From Desulfuromonadaceae bacterium (GTDB taxonomy: Bacteria; Desulfobacterota; Desulfuromonadia; Geobacterales; Pseudopelobacteraceae), in contig JAQUCQ010000043.1 of NCBI GenBank assembly GCA_028686145.1, forward strand, positions 1 to 14,380: a DNA stretch of 14,380 bases, written 5' to 3'. The translations under genes and the position numbers were made by a program. The notes under the pieces were generated by a model. The model had not been told where the DNA came from. It searched no databases and saw only the letters and a list, made by a program, of their open reading frames with translations. How positions within the stretch are numbered: position 1 is the stretch's first letter; each line of letters opens with the position of its first letter. Positions 1 to 6,362 of this stretch are shown piece by piece.

Positions 1-2
1 TA

Positions 3-95
3 CTCTCCGCAGCTGAGAAAGTAACGGATAACCGAGGTGGGTCGTCATTCAGGAAACGTTCCTGCGATTTAAGGCGTCCATACCACCATCATTGA
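3..95 (+). other. Unresolved 3' end of an upstream unit (coding tail or structured RNA)
   Basis: This stretch precedes a + strand terminator, so it should be the end of an upstream + strand transcript. One frame is open from the window edge to a TGA at 93-95 and would give a basic, His-ending tail (ends RRPYHHH). The DNA also contains a short perfect hairpin at 50-64 (CAGGAA, 3-nt loop, TTCCTG), so a non-coding RNA is equally possible. I do not recognise either a protein family or an RNA family. Confidence 0.25.
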
Positions 96-103
96 ATCAT
101 TGC

Positions 104-137
104 ATCCCTCCTCTCAACTTTGAGGAGGGATTTTTTT
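104..137 (+). terminator. Intrinsic terminator of the upstream unit
   Basis: A perfect 9-bp stem (TCCCTCCTC at 105-113 with GAGGAGGGA at 122-130, plus an A-T pair at 104/131) has an 8-nt loop and is followed directly by a run of seven T (131-137). The T-run lies only on the right side, so it terminates + strand transcription entering from outside the window and insulates the operon that starts near 435. Confidence 0.9.
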
Positions 138-301
138 GAGATCGTTCGGTTCTAAAAACGTTTTCAGCACATATATTTTCATACATCGGCACGCTGCGTA
201 TAAGTTTTATATACAGCATTATTTGTACCTATAATATCAGTGTGTTATGCAGTAAAAACCTCGTTTCTCCGCCATTTATACTCTGCCAGATGTATTCCGA
301 T

Positions 302-316
302 TGTATACAGTATACA
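302..316. promoter_or_regulatory. Candidate activator-binding palindrome (UAS)
   Basis: TGTATAC-A-GTATACA is a perfect 15-bp palindrome. It lies about 126 bp upstream of the predicted +1 of the sigma-54 promoter. Its half-site resembles the CTGTATA/TATGCAG halves of the dyads at 13203-13229 and 8098-8118, but its spacing is shorter, so a common binding protein is only inferred. Confidence 0.4.
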
Positions 317-408
317 CCTCGTTAAACCACGCCAGTCACTATGTTAACCCAGCTAAAATATCAACAACAATAGTCAGTTGAAACCATAATTGCCTGTATT
401 GAGAATGC

Positions 409-424
409 TGGCACGGTGCATGCT
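409..424 (+). promoter_or_regulatory. Sigma-54 (-24/-12) promoter of the cytochrome operon
   Basis: TGGCACGGTGCATGCT matches the sigma-54 consensus TGGCACG-N4-TTGC in all but one -12 box base. The invariant GG (410-411) and GC (422-423) are 12 bp apart, the required spacing. Predicted start site about 435, giving a 43-nt leader to the ATG at 478. The presence of two sigma-54 activators in the same window supports the call. Confidence 0.85.
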
Positions 425-477
425 ATAACTCGAATATATATTTAAATATATTACACGGGTCACCTAGGGATTCTGCC

Positions 478-732
478 ATGAAATCAACAATTCTGAAAAT
501 TTTGATCCCGATGCTTGCCGGAAGTGCTGTCCCGGTTTTTGCTGCGGTAACTAGGCCCGTCCATGGTGGCGGCAGTATGTTGATCTGGTTTTTTATCGGT
601 TTTGGCGTGATGGTTCTGCTGTTTCAGACGACACCAGCCATTGTGATGTTCTTTTCCATGCTGAAGGGGGTGTTTTCCAGGACTTCCCTTGAGACCTCCT
701 TACCCTCGCAGAAAGTTCGGGGCGGCAAATAG
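478..732 (+). CDS. Small exported single-helix membrane protein (paralogue A)
   Basis: 84 residues. The N-terminus is a signal peptide (Lys2, hydrophobic 5-20, AXA-type site at VFA|A near 22-23). After a GGG turn (30-32) comes one membrane helix (about 34-61) with the pattern WFFIGFG..V...Q..PA......SM.KG, then a short basic tail. The same pattern recurs in the proteins at 7688-7936 and 7379-7642, so these three are paralogues. An AGGGA ribosome site lies 7 nt before the ATG. It is first in the operon, directly behind the sigma-54 promoter and ahead of a quinone/cytochrome complex. I do not recognise a named family. A small accessory or assembly subunit of the respiratory complex is a guess from context; the conserved Gln and Pro inside the helix suggest helix packing rather than a simple anchor. 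Confidence 0.8.
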   Translation: MKSTILKILIPMLAGSAVPVFAAVTRPVHGGGSMLIWFFIGFGVMVLLFQTTPAIVMFFSMLKGVFSRTSLETSLPSQKVRGGK

Positions 733-747
733 CCTGTCAGCCTAACT

Positions 748-764
748 GGAGTGAGATCCACTCC
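748..764 (+). other. Intercistronic hairpin
   Basis: GGAGTG (748-753) pairs with CACTCC (759-764) across a 5-nt loop, between the small membrane protein and the receiver-like gene. No T-run follows, so it is not a normal terminator; an RNA-stability or processing element is possible. Confidence 0.4.
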
Positions 765-787
765 CTACTGGAATAAAGGTGACAGAT

Positions 788-1168
788 ATGCAAGGTGTTT
801 TAATAGCTGATGAAAATGTCGAATCGCGAAAGATTTTGGCTGATCTCTGCATTGAGGCTGGTTACAACGTAATGGTTACCACTTCGGCAGCCAACGTACT
901 GCATGGGATACTCAAAAAGACAGCACAGGTGGTTCTATTAAGCGGTGAATTCGATGAACTGGCTGCTGCAGAGCTGATCCCGCTCCTGAAAAAATGCAGC
1001 CGGGACCTGACAATTATTCTTGTCTCGGATGAAAGTTCGCTGCCGACTATTCGCAAGATGCGCAAAGAAGGAATCTTCTACCACTCCTTGAAACCGATAG
1101 AGCCGGAAGATAGGGAAGAGTTGCGTCAGGTTGTGGCCTGCGCCTTTGAAAACATAAAGAACTCATAA
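788..1168 (+). CDS. Receiver-like protein lacking the phospho-acceptor aspartate
   Basis: 126 residues, a single CheY-like receiver fold with no output domain. Landmarks: hydrophobic beta-1 followed by the acidic pair D8-E9, helix 1 with SRK, beta-3 VVLL at 48-51, the Ser/Thr switch position S80 after IILV, and the conserved Lys in SLKP (K102). At the place where a receiver carries the phosphorylated Asp (after VVLL) there is Ser52, so aspartyl phosphorylation is not expected; E54 is close by. The frame is open from a GTG at 779, but ATG 788 is preferred because AAGGTGA (776-782) is correctly spaced for it. It lies second in the operon behind the small membrane protein. It may work as a phosphorylation-independent protein partner, for example of the kinase or NtrC-type regulator encoded at 8227-11278; that link is inference. 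Confidence 0.8.
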   Translation: MQGVLIADENVESRKILADLCIEAGYNVMVTTSAANVLHGILKKTAQVVLLSGEFDELAAAELIPLLKKCSRDLTIILVSDESSLPTIRKMRKEGIFYHSLKPIEPEDREELRQVVACAFENIKNS

Positions 1169-1212
1169 ACAGTCGGCAGATTGTCGGCATAGCTAAAAGG
1201 AGGATTCAAGTC

Positions 1213-1389
1213 ATGATGGAGTTTTTAAGTGCTGTTGGGTATACCAAAACTGTTCACACTCTGGTGGATTATTACCAGTACATCAAAGCAGTAGAATACC
1301 TGATCTGTGTGGCATTCTTTGTGAGTTTCCCGATGTTTTACAAGTATCTCAACAAACCTCAGGCCGCGACACAGGAAGCCTCCCGCTAG
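1213..1389 (+). CDS. 58-residue single-helix membrane peptide
   Basis: A short gene with a strong ribosome site (AAGGAGG at 1197-1203, 9 nt before ATG 1213; a second ATG follows at once). The product has an amphipathic N-terminal part rich in Tyr and His, one membrane helix at about 27-45 (YLICVAFFVSFPMFY), and a short polar C-terminus beginning KYLNKPQ. It has no signal peptide and no cysteine pair. It sits directly before the pentahaem cytochrome gene, in the place where many membrane redox complexes encode a tiny helix subunit comparable in size to CcoQ or CydX. No named family is recognised. The role as a small subunit of the Fe-S/NrfD complex is inferred from position, size and topology. 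Confidence 0.75.
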   Translation: MMEFLSAVGYTKTVHTLVDYYQYIKAVEYLICVAFFVSFPMFYKYLNKPQAATQEASR

Positions 1390-1419
1390 AGAGTCCAGCT
1401 TTTTTGTAATTATTCACTA

Positions 1420-1445
1420 CCGGTATCTCTGGCTATGGATGCCGG
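1420..1445 (+). other. Intercistronic hairpin before the pentahaem cytochrome
   Basis: CCGGTATC (1420-1427) pairs with GATGCCGG (1438-1445) with one G-U pair and a 10-nt loop. It ends 13 nt before the ribosome site of the next gene. No T-run follows the stem, so it is likely an RNA-structure element rather than a terminator. The pairing may be fortuitous. Confidence 0.3.
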
Positions 1446-1470
1446 CCATCTATTTATCAAGGAGACGGCT

Positions 1471-1986
1471 ATGCGTGTAGTAAAGCAAAAGTTGATCATG
1501 GTGCTAACAGGCACCTTGGTGCTTCTGGTATCCAATGTCTGCTTCGGCACCGGCATCCCGGACAGGATCACCATCGACTCGATTCAGAAGTATTATGACG
1601 GAGTTAGTTTTAATCATGCCGCGCATATCAACAATCTGAAAGATTGCGGACTCTGCCACCACAACACCACCGGTGCTCAGGTCTCTGACCCCAATTGTGT
1701 CCGCTGTCACAAAAACAGTGGCGCTCAAGCGGTTGTGAGTTGTAAGGGGTGCCACGCCGCCGAGCCATTTACGTCGGAAGCGTTGAAGCGACAGAGAGAC
1801 CAGCATCCGCCGATTTTTCACATGGATAAGGTTGGCCTGAAAGGGGCGTATCACTTGAGCTGCGTTGGCTGCCACAAAAAGATGGATGGCCCCACCGGTT
1901 GCCAGGACTGCCATAAGCGGAATGATAGCGGCGACAGAATCTTCCATTCAGGTGCGTACACCCCAAAGACAGCGGATAAACCATAA
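1471..1986 (+). CDS. Pentahaem c-type cytochrome, electron-transfer subunit of the quinone complex
   Basis: 171 residues. An N-terminal hydrophobic segment (about 8-24) ends VCFG and is a signal peptide or anchor. Five CXXCH motifs follow: CGLCH 59-63, CVRCH 76-80, CKGCH 91-95, CVGCH 131-135 and CQDCH 144-148. Upstream FNHAAH (48-53) and IFH (115-117) supply likely distal haem ligands, as in class III (c3/c7) cytochromes. The open frame extends back to 1435, but AAGGAG (1459-1464) fits ATG 1471 and that start gives a clean signal peptide. The next genes encode a ferredoxin-like subunit and a NrfD protein, so it probably takes electrons from, or gives them to, that complex in the periplasm. 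Comparable cytochromes in Cbc, Qrc and alternative complex III have four to six haems. Haem count and location are firm; the exact partner is inferred. Confidence 0.92.
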   Translation: MRVVKQKLIMVLTGTLVLLVSNVCFGTGIPDRITIDSIQKYYDGVSFNHAAHINNLKDCGLCHHNTTGAQVSDPNCVRCHKNSGAQAVVSCKGCHAAEPFTSEALKRQRDQHPPIFHMDKVGLKGAYHLSCVGCHKKMDGPTGCQDCHKRNDSGDRIFHSGAYTPKTADKP

Positions 1987-2032
1987 CAATTGCACTGTTG
2001 AAATAATATCCACGGGAAGGAGAACGTGTACC

Positions 2033-2947
2033 ATGATTGATCGTCGAGATTTTCTGAAAGGGTGTCTGGCCTGCAGTGTGACTGCTGCCTCCGTCGGCGT
2101 TGTCGGTAAGAACGCTTTTGCAGCAGGCTCATTTGAAGGGTATCCGGACGCCATGGGGGTCCTGGTTGACTTGACCCGCTGTGTTGGCTGTCGTAGTTGC
2201 GAGGCGGCCTGTAACAATGAGCAAAAATTGCCTGATCCGGATCTGCCGTTTGATGACAAATCCGTCTTCTTGGAACAGCGCCGTACCACACCGAAAGCCT
2301 ACACTGTTGTCAATAAGTACGAGGTTGCCGACAAGGACACGCTGTTCCGCAAGATACAGTGCAACCACTGTAATGAGCCGGCCTGCCTCACCTCCTGCTT
2401 TGTCAACGCCTACACCAAAACCAAGGAAGGCGCGGTCATTTACAATTCAAAAGTCTGCGTCGGCTGCCGCAACTGCATGATCGCCTGCCCTTTCAACATT
2501 CCGGCATACAGTTATTCAAGCCCCACCAATCCATTAATCAAGAAGTGCATATTCTGTTATGACACTCGGGTTAAGTACGGCAGGCCACCGGCATGTGTGG
2601 AGATTTGCCCGCAGCAGGTAATGACCTTTGGACGCCGCTCTGACTTGATTGAGATGGGTCATGAACGTATCAAGAACGATCCGGCTAAATACGTCAACAA
2701 GCTCTACGGTGAAAAAGAAGTGGGTGGCACCAGCTGGATGTATTTAAGCAGCGTAGACCTCGACAAGGTTGGCCTTGATAATCATATGCAGAAAGAACCG
2801 ATCATCTCCAACGTCAAGGATTTCCTCGGCATGGTTCCGATGGTACTCTCCATCTGGCCGGCGCTGTTCACCGGTATCCATCTGCTGTCAACCAAAAACA
2901 AGGGGGAGCACGGCGACCACGATCATAAAGAGGGGGATCAGCAATGA
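2033..2947 (+). CDS. Tat-exported ferredoxin-like subunit with four [4Fe-4S] sites
   Basis: 304 residues, HmcB/DsrO/NrfC-like. The start has a twin-arginine signal (DRRDFLK, residues 3-9) followed by a hydrophobic stretch ending AFA near 30. Sixteen cysteines form four cluster groups: C50/53/56/60, C110/113/118/122, C142/145/148/152 and C172/175/188/192. A hydrophobic helix at about 263-286 anchors the C-terminus, and the tail is His/Asp rich (HGDHDH). ATG 2033 is chosen because GGAAGGAGA lies just ahead and it yields the Tat signal; an in-frame extension to 1865 would overlap the cytochrome gene. The stop overlaps the next start (ATGA at 2944-2947), so the NrfD subunit is translationally coupled. 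Role: electron wire between the quinone site of the NrfD subunit and the periplasmic cytochromes. Confidence 0.93.
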   Translation: MIDRRDFLKGCLACSVTAASVGVVGKNAFAAGSFEGYPDAMGVLVDLTRCVGCRSCEAACNNEQKLPDPDLPFDDKSVFLEQRRTTPKAYTVVNKYEVADKDTLFRKIQCNHCNEPACLTSCFVNAYTKTKEGAVIYNSKVCVGCRNCMIACPFNIPAYSYSSPTNPLIKKCIFCYDTRVKYGRPPACVEICPQQVMTFGRRSDLIEMGHERIKNDPAKYVNKLYGEKEVGGTSWMYLSSVDLDKVGLDNHMQKEPIISNVKDFLGMVPMVLSIWPALFTGIHLLSTKNKGEHGDHDHKEGDQQ

Positions 2948-4299
2948 AACAGTACCTGAAACGCAATCCCAATACGCAAATAGTCAATAGTTTGCGCACA
3001 GATAACGACAGAGGTCACCGCTGGACACTCATGGAAAAGCTGCTCATGGGGCTGACACCACAGCAATATCTTGCCCAGGCTGTTAGCAATCCGTTGAACT
3101 GGCTTTTTGCAATAGTCTTTGCCGTTGGCATCCCGGTTATCATCGGCCGCTTCATTTTTGGCCTTGAGTGGGCAACCGGCGGCCCTCAGAGCAATGCTTG
3201 GGGACTTTTTCTCGGGTTTGGCCTGTTCGGCATGGTACCCCTGTCATCGTCCGGTTTTCAAATGGGCTCGGCTGTTGAAGTGTTCGGACGGCACGATATG
3301 GAACCTCTCGAACGACTGGGAATCCTGAACGGTATTCTGGGCTATTTCTTTGCGGTTGTATTTTTGATGGTAGACCTTGGACAGCCGTGGCGTTTACCGT
3401 ACCCGATGGTGGTCTCCTGGGGACCGGCTTCGGTGCTGTTTCTGGTGGCCTGGCACGTTGCAACCTATCTGTCGGTGCAGGCTGCCGAGATGTCGACCTC
3501 ATTCTTTGAATGGATGGGCTGGCCTGCCGGTCGCACCGTTATTAAAAAGATGGCCCTGGGGTTGGCCGTGGCCGGCATCATCCTTTCCACCCTGCATCAG
3601 GGCGCGCTGGGGGCGCTGTCATCGTATGCGCCGGGAAAGATACATCCACTCTGGTATTCAGCCTCATTCCAATGGCTCTATTTCTTCGTCTCATCCCTGC
3701 CGGGTGGGCTCTGTATGGTGATTGTGGTGAGTACCATTGTCATCAAGACTATGGCATGGCGCTGTGATGATAACTTCAAGTTGAATCTGGATAAATTGCA
3801 TATATCTCTGGCCAAGGGCGCTTCAATGGGTTTGATAACCTACTTTGTCATCAGGATGATCGGTGTTGCACATGATAACAAATGGGCCTACTTGGCAACC
3901 GGTTGGGGCGTATGGTGGATGTTTGAGATCGGATTTGGCGTGATTCTGTCGCTGTTCCTGCTTACGACAGGGGTCAGAAAAAATAACATTACACTAATCC
4001 GGATGGGTGCCTGGACCACTATTCTGGGTGTTATTCTCAATCGCCTGAACGTCTATCTGATTACCTTTAATTGGAAACATGGTGAAATAGAGATCCCGCC
4101 GCTTCGTGAATTTATGATCACTATAACCATCTATTGTATATATATCGCAACCTATCGATTCATTCTTTACCGTTGGCCGGTACTGTTCCGCTGGAAGACG
4201 CAATACAGCGAATATGCCGTGCTTGAGGCAACGCCTGCCGCAATTCCTGCTGATGTTGCCGCTGTTGCCGGTCTTGAAGCCTGCCCAGTCGGCAAGTAG
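2944..4299 (+). CDS. NrfD/HmcC-like integral membrane quinone-site subunit
   Basis: 451 residues with about ten predicted membrane helices (approximately 51-72, 84-105, 127-144, 159-180, 200-220, 236-268, 293-310, 316-342, 352-374 and 389-410). The layout fits the NrfD/HybB polysulphide-reductase membrane family, longer version, as in HmcC, QrcD, Cbc and ActC proteins. In those complexes this subunit exchanges electrons with menaquinone at the periplasmic side and has no haem of its own. Here it overlaps the Fe-S gene by four bases (ATGA), a classic coupling for obligate partners. The N-terminal 45 residues are polar and cytoplasmic, and the Ala/Pro-rich C-terminal tail (about 425-451) is not typical of the fold. 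The direction of electron flow (quinol oxidation or quinone reduction) cannot be read from the sequence. Confidence 0.92.
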   Translation: MKQYLKRNPNTQIVNSLRTDNDRGHRWTLMEKLLMGLTPQQYLAQAVSNPLNWLFAIVFAVGIPVIIGRFIFGLEWATGGPQSNAWGLFLGFGLFGMVPLSSSGFQMGSAVEVFGRHDMEPLERLGILNGILGYFFAVVFLMVDLGQPWRLPYPMVVSWGPASVLFLVAWHVATYLSVQAAEMSTSFFEWMGWPAGRTVIKKMALGLAVAGIILSTLHQGALGALSSYAPGKIHPLWYSASFQWLYFFVSSLPGGLCMVIVVSTIVIKTMAWRCDDNFKLNLDKLHISLAKGASMGLITYFVIRMIGVAHDNKWAYLATGWGVWWMFEIGFGVILSLFLLTTGVRKNNITLIRMGAWTTILGVILNRLNVYLITFNWKHGEIEIPPLREFMITITIYCIYIATYRFILYRWPVLFRWKTQYSEYAVLEATPAAIPADVAAVAGLEACPVGK

Positions 4300-4314
4300 C
4301 TGATCCAACCACCG

Positions 4315-4339
4315 CTCCCCTGCCACAGTGGCAGGGGAG
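4315..4339 (+). other. Strong intercistronic hairpin between NrfD-like and dodecahaem genes
   Basis: CTCCCCTGCCAC (4315-4326) is followed, after one base, by its perfect complement (4328-4339). There is no T-run, and the ribosome site of the next gene (AGGAG at 4348-4352) starts just beyond. It is probably an mRNA-stabilising or processing element, perhaps setting the ratio of membrane subunit to cytochrome. Confidence 0.65.
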
Positions 4340-4358
4340 ACACACTCAGGAGAACGTC

Positions 4359-5372
4359 ATGAACCGCGCTCTATTATTCATACTGGCCGGACTGATCAGT
4401 GTGATCGCCTCCACCGCCACTGCGATGGAATTGAAAAATATCGTTTACAACACCAAAAATGCCGGAACGGTTGTTTTCAGCCACGCTCAGCATCTTGCCA
4501 AGAAATCACCACGCGGTACCCAGGCCTTTAGCTGTGCTACCTGTCATGCCGAAAATAAAAGTAAAAAGCATTACACCATGACTGACATGTACAAGGGATA
4601 TTCCTGCGGCTCCTGTCACAACGGCAGGCACGCCTTTGATGTTCATGAGTGCGGCATGTGCCACCAGGTAAAAGAGATCGTTTTTCAGGTTAAAGAGACT
4701 GGGCCAACGCCGTTTAGCCACAAAAAGCACCTTACGAAGCTCAAGGATTGTTCCGTCTGTCATAGCACGTTGTATACTACCGGCAAGAATCCATCCGTGA
4801 CCATGGCAGAGATGCAAAAAGGCAAATCGTGTGGTTTCTGCCACAACGGCAAACGGGCGTTTGATGTAAATAAATGCAGTAACTGCCACAAGAATCCTGA
4901 GCTGGTCTATAGTACGCCGCCGGTTGCCAACGCGATCTTTAGTCATGCCCTCCATACTCAGGCCTACAGCTGTAAAGATTGCCATGTAGCCATGTTCAAG
5001 CCAGACCGGAGTAAAAACAAGCGAGTCACCATGGCTCAAATGGCCAAGGGACAATCTTGCGGTGCCTGTCATGATGGTCAGGCAGCTTTCTCGGTGAAAG
5101 GTGATTGTGCCAAGTGTCATGTCGGTTTAAAAATCCCAGGTAAGCTGACTTTCAAAAACAAAACCGGCACTGTTATCGGTCATTTTAGCCATGTCTTTCA
5201 CACCGCCGTCTATCAGTGCAGCGATTGCCACACTACGCTCTACCCATACGGAAATGGTAAACGCACCACGATGAAACAGATGGAAACCGGCGCATCATGT
5301 GGAGCCTGTCATGATGGGAAGACTGCATTCTCCGCTACGGGTGACTGCCTGAAATGCCACAAAAACACCTGA
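4359..5372 (+). CDS. Dodecahaem c7-repeat cytochrome (four trihaem domains)
   Basis: 337 residues with a signal peptide (MNRALLF...STATA, cut near 22). Twelve CXXCH motifs occur in four tandem trihaem repeats at about 27-102, 103-177, 178-254 and 255-334. Each repeat reads FSHxxH ... CxxCH ... MxxMxxGxSCGxCHxGxxAF ... CxxCH. Haem sites: 59, 83, 98, 131, 158, 173, 205, 234, 250, 287, 314 and 330. This is the c7-type trihaem domain used in Geobacter dodecahaem wire-like cytochromes such as GSU1996; proteins of that type form elongated haem chains. Start ATG 4359 has AGGAG at 4348-4352. It follows the NrfD-like gene and probably accepts electrons from that complex in the periplasm, storing or carrying them onward. 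All twelve motifs are intact. The His in each FSHxxH supplies likely sixth haem ligands. Confidence 0.95.
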   Translation: MNRALLFILAGLISVIASTATAMELKNIVYNTKNAGTVVFSHAQHLAKKSPRGTQAFSCATCHAENKSKKHYTMTDMYKGYSCGSCHNGRHAFDVHECGMCHQVKEIVFQVKETGPTPFSHKKHLTKLKDCSVCHSTLYTTGKNPSVTMAEMQKGKSCGFCHNGKRAFDVNKCSNCHKNPELVYSTPPVANAIFSHALHTQAYSCKDCHVAMFKPDRSKNKRVTMAQMAKGQSCGACHDGQAAFSVKGDCAKCHVGLKIPGKLTFKNKTGTVIGHFSHVFHTAVYQCSDCHTTLYPYGNGKRTTMKQMETGASCGACHDGKTAFSATGDCLKCHKNT

Positions 5373-5384
5373 GATGTTTTATAC

Positions 5385-5408
5385 GGCAGGGGGGAGTTCC
5401 CCCCTGCC
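5385..5408 (+). other. Strong intercistronic hairpin after the dodecahaem gene
   Basis: GGCAGGGGGG (5385-5394) and CCCCCCTGCC (5399-5408) form a perfect 10-bp G/C stem with a 4-nt loop, 13 nt after the cytochrome stop. The bases after it (AAAGTTTTT) could serve as a weak U-tract, so partial termination that reduces the downstream sensor gene is possible. Confidence 0.65.
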
Positions 5409-5442
5409 AAAGTTTTTACCGGTCTGCTTCAGGAGGTACGCC

Positions 5443-6297
5443 ATGTTTCAAAGCATCGCCACCCGTTCGATTGTCCCCGTCGGCCTGACAGTAACCGGCT
5501 TCGTTGCAATCTGTTGCATAAGCCTTTATTCGATTATGAAGCAGGATATGATTGATGATGCCGCCCAGAACGGCCGCAACATAGCAAATACTGTGGTTCT
5601 CTCAACTCGCTACGCCATGCTGCATAATGATCGAAAAAATCTGGGCAACATCATCACCAACATCGGCCAGCATCAAGGTGTAGAATATCTGCGGATCTTT
5701 AACCACAGCGGCTTTATAACCTTCTCACGTAACCAGGCCGAGATTGGGCATCAGGTCAATAAATTGGTTGAAGGGTGTAGCGGCTGTCACAGTGGCGCTA
5801 AACCAGCGGAGCAGCTGGCTGCGGAAAAACAGACCAGAGTCTTCAAAAATGAACGTGGAGTCGAGGTTCTGGCCCTGTCTCAACCAATTTACAACGAACC
5901 TTCCTGCTCAACCACCACCTCCTGCCACTACCATCCTCAAGCCCAAAAAGTGCTGGGCATGCTGGATATCGGTCTTGATCAGGGACCCTTGCAAAAATCT
6001 CTCGCCTTGATGTTCTACCGTATGATAATGTTCACTCTCATGACATTGGTTCTGGCTGTTGGTGGTGTAGCTGCTCTCTTGAACCGGTCGTTTTTCATTC
6101 CCCTGAAGAAGCTGGTTGTGGCAACCAGTTCCACAGAACCGTGTGATAACGAGAAGCAACTGGAGTCCGGTTACGGTGAGCTGTCTTTGCTGGCTCGAAA
6201 TTTTCACGGCTTGGTTGTGCGGTTGAACGACACCCGCGAATCTTTGGAGCGTTGTCGTAATCGCAGCAAGGAAAAGGGTGATAACGAAACCAGCTAG
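5443..6297 (+). CDS. Membrane c-haem sensor protein without an output domain
   Basis: 284 residues. A membrane helix (about 11-31) is followed by a periplasmic domain (about 32-190) with a canonical haem site CSGCH (112-116) and a second, stretched site C155-S-T-T-T-S-C161-H162-Y-H164. A second helix (about 191-213) leads into a HAMP-like segment (about 214-275), and the protein then stops. The ectodomain is clearly homologous to that of the histidine kinase at 8227-9873; both share NEXSCST...CHXH...KVLGXXDI. No HisKA, HATPase, GGDEF or MCP domain follows, and no broken remnant of one is seen. Start ATG 5443 has AGGAGG at 5431-5436; the frame is open upstream to 5374. It is likely an accessory redox sensor, perhaps pairing with the kinase through helices or HAMP. 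Homology is firm; the partner is inferred. Confidence 0.85.
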   Translation: MFQSIATRSIVPVGLTVTGFVAICCISLYSIMKQDMIDDAAQNGRNIANTVVLSTRYAMLHNDRKNLGNIITNIGQHQGVEYLRIFNHSGFITFSRNQAEIGHQVNKLVEGCSGCHSGAKPAEQLAAEKQTRVFKNERGVEVLALSQPIYNEPSCSTTTSCHYHPQAQKVLGMLDIGLDQGPLQKSLALMFYRMIMFTLMTLVLAVGGVAALLNRSFFIPLKKLVVATSSTEPCDNEKQLESGYGELSLLARNFHGLVVRLNDTRESLERCRNRSKEKGDNETS

Positions 6298-6362
6298 CTG
6301 TCGGATCAATTGTATTCATCAGGATGTATTATCAGACGGTAACCGGAGAAGGTACTACCTAC

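Larger units (their letters stand above)
138..477 (+). promoter_or_regulatory. Long AT-rich regulatory region upstream of the cytochrome operon
   Basis: No gene is visible in these 340 bases. The region holds several symmetric elements on the left of the sigma-54 promoter at 409-424: an imperfect dyad at 193-217 (GCTGCGTATAA, 3-nt centre, TTATATACAGC), a TTATGCAG half-site at 245-252, and a perfect 15-bp palindrome at 302-316 (TGTATAC-A-GTATACA). The last is centred about 126 bp upstream of the predicted start site, a usual distance for enhancer sites of sigma-54 activators. A 16-bp AT palindrome (436-451) falls at the start of the transcript. Confidence 0.65.

Noticed and set aside
12..40. 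GCTGAGA, which resembles part of a TPP riboswitch
   Set aside because: The downstream conserved TPP element (ACCC..GAACCTGAT) is absent, and no thiamine gene follows.
1504..1947. 147-residue open frame on the - strand
   Set aside because: Antisense of the pentahaem cytochrome, without start signals or recognisable motifs.
2725..2740. TGGCAC box in the Fe-S gene
   Set aside because: No GC at the -12 position, and it is inside a coding region.
3451..3461. TGGCACGTTGC resembling a sigma-54 promoter
   Set aside because: GG and GC are only 8 bp apart, and it lies inside the NrfD-like coding region.
4506..5120. 204-residue open frame on the - strand
   Set aside because: It is the antisense of the dodecahaem gene. 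The repeated CXXCH codons keep the opposite frame open, and the product has no domain pattern or proper ribosome site.
4440..5372. Regular repeats that could suggest a repeat array
   Set aside because: These are coding repeats of a multihaem cytochrome, about 220-240 bp long and diverged. They are not CRISPR-like and have no spacers.
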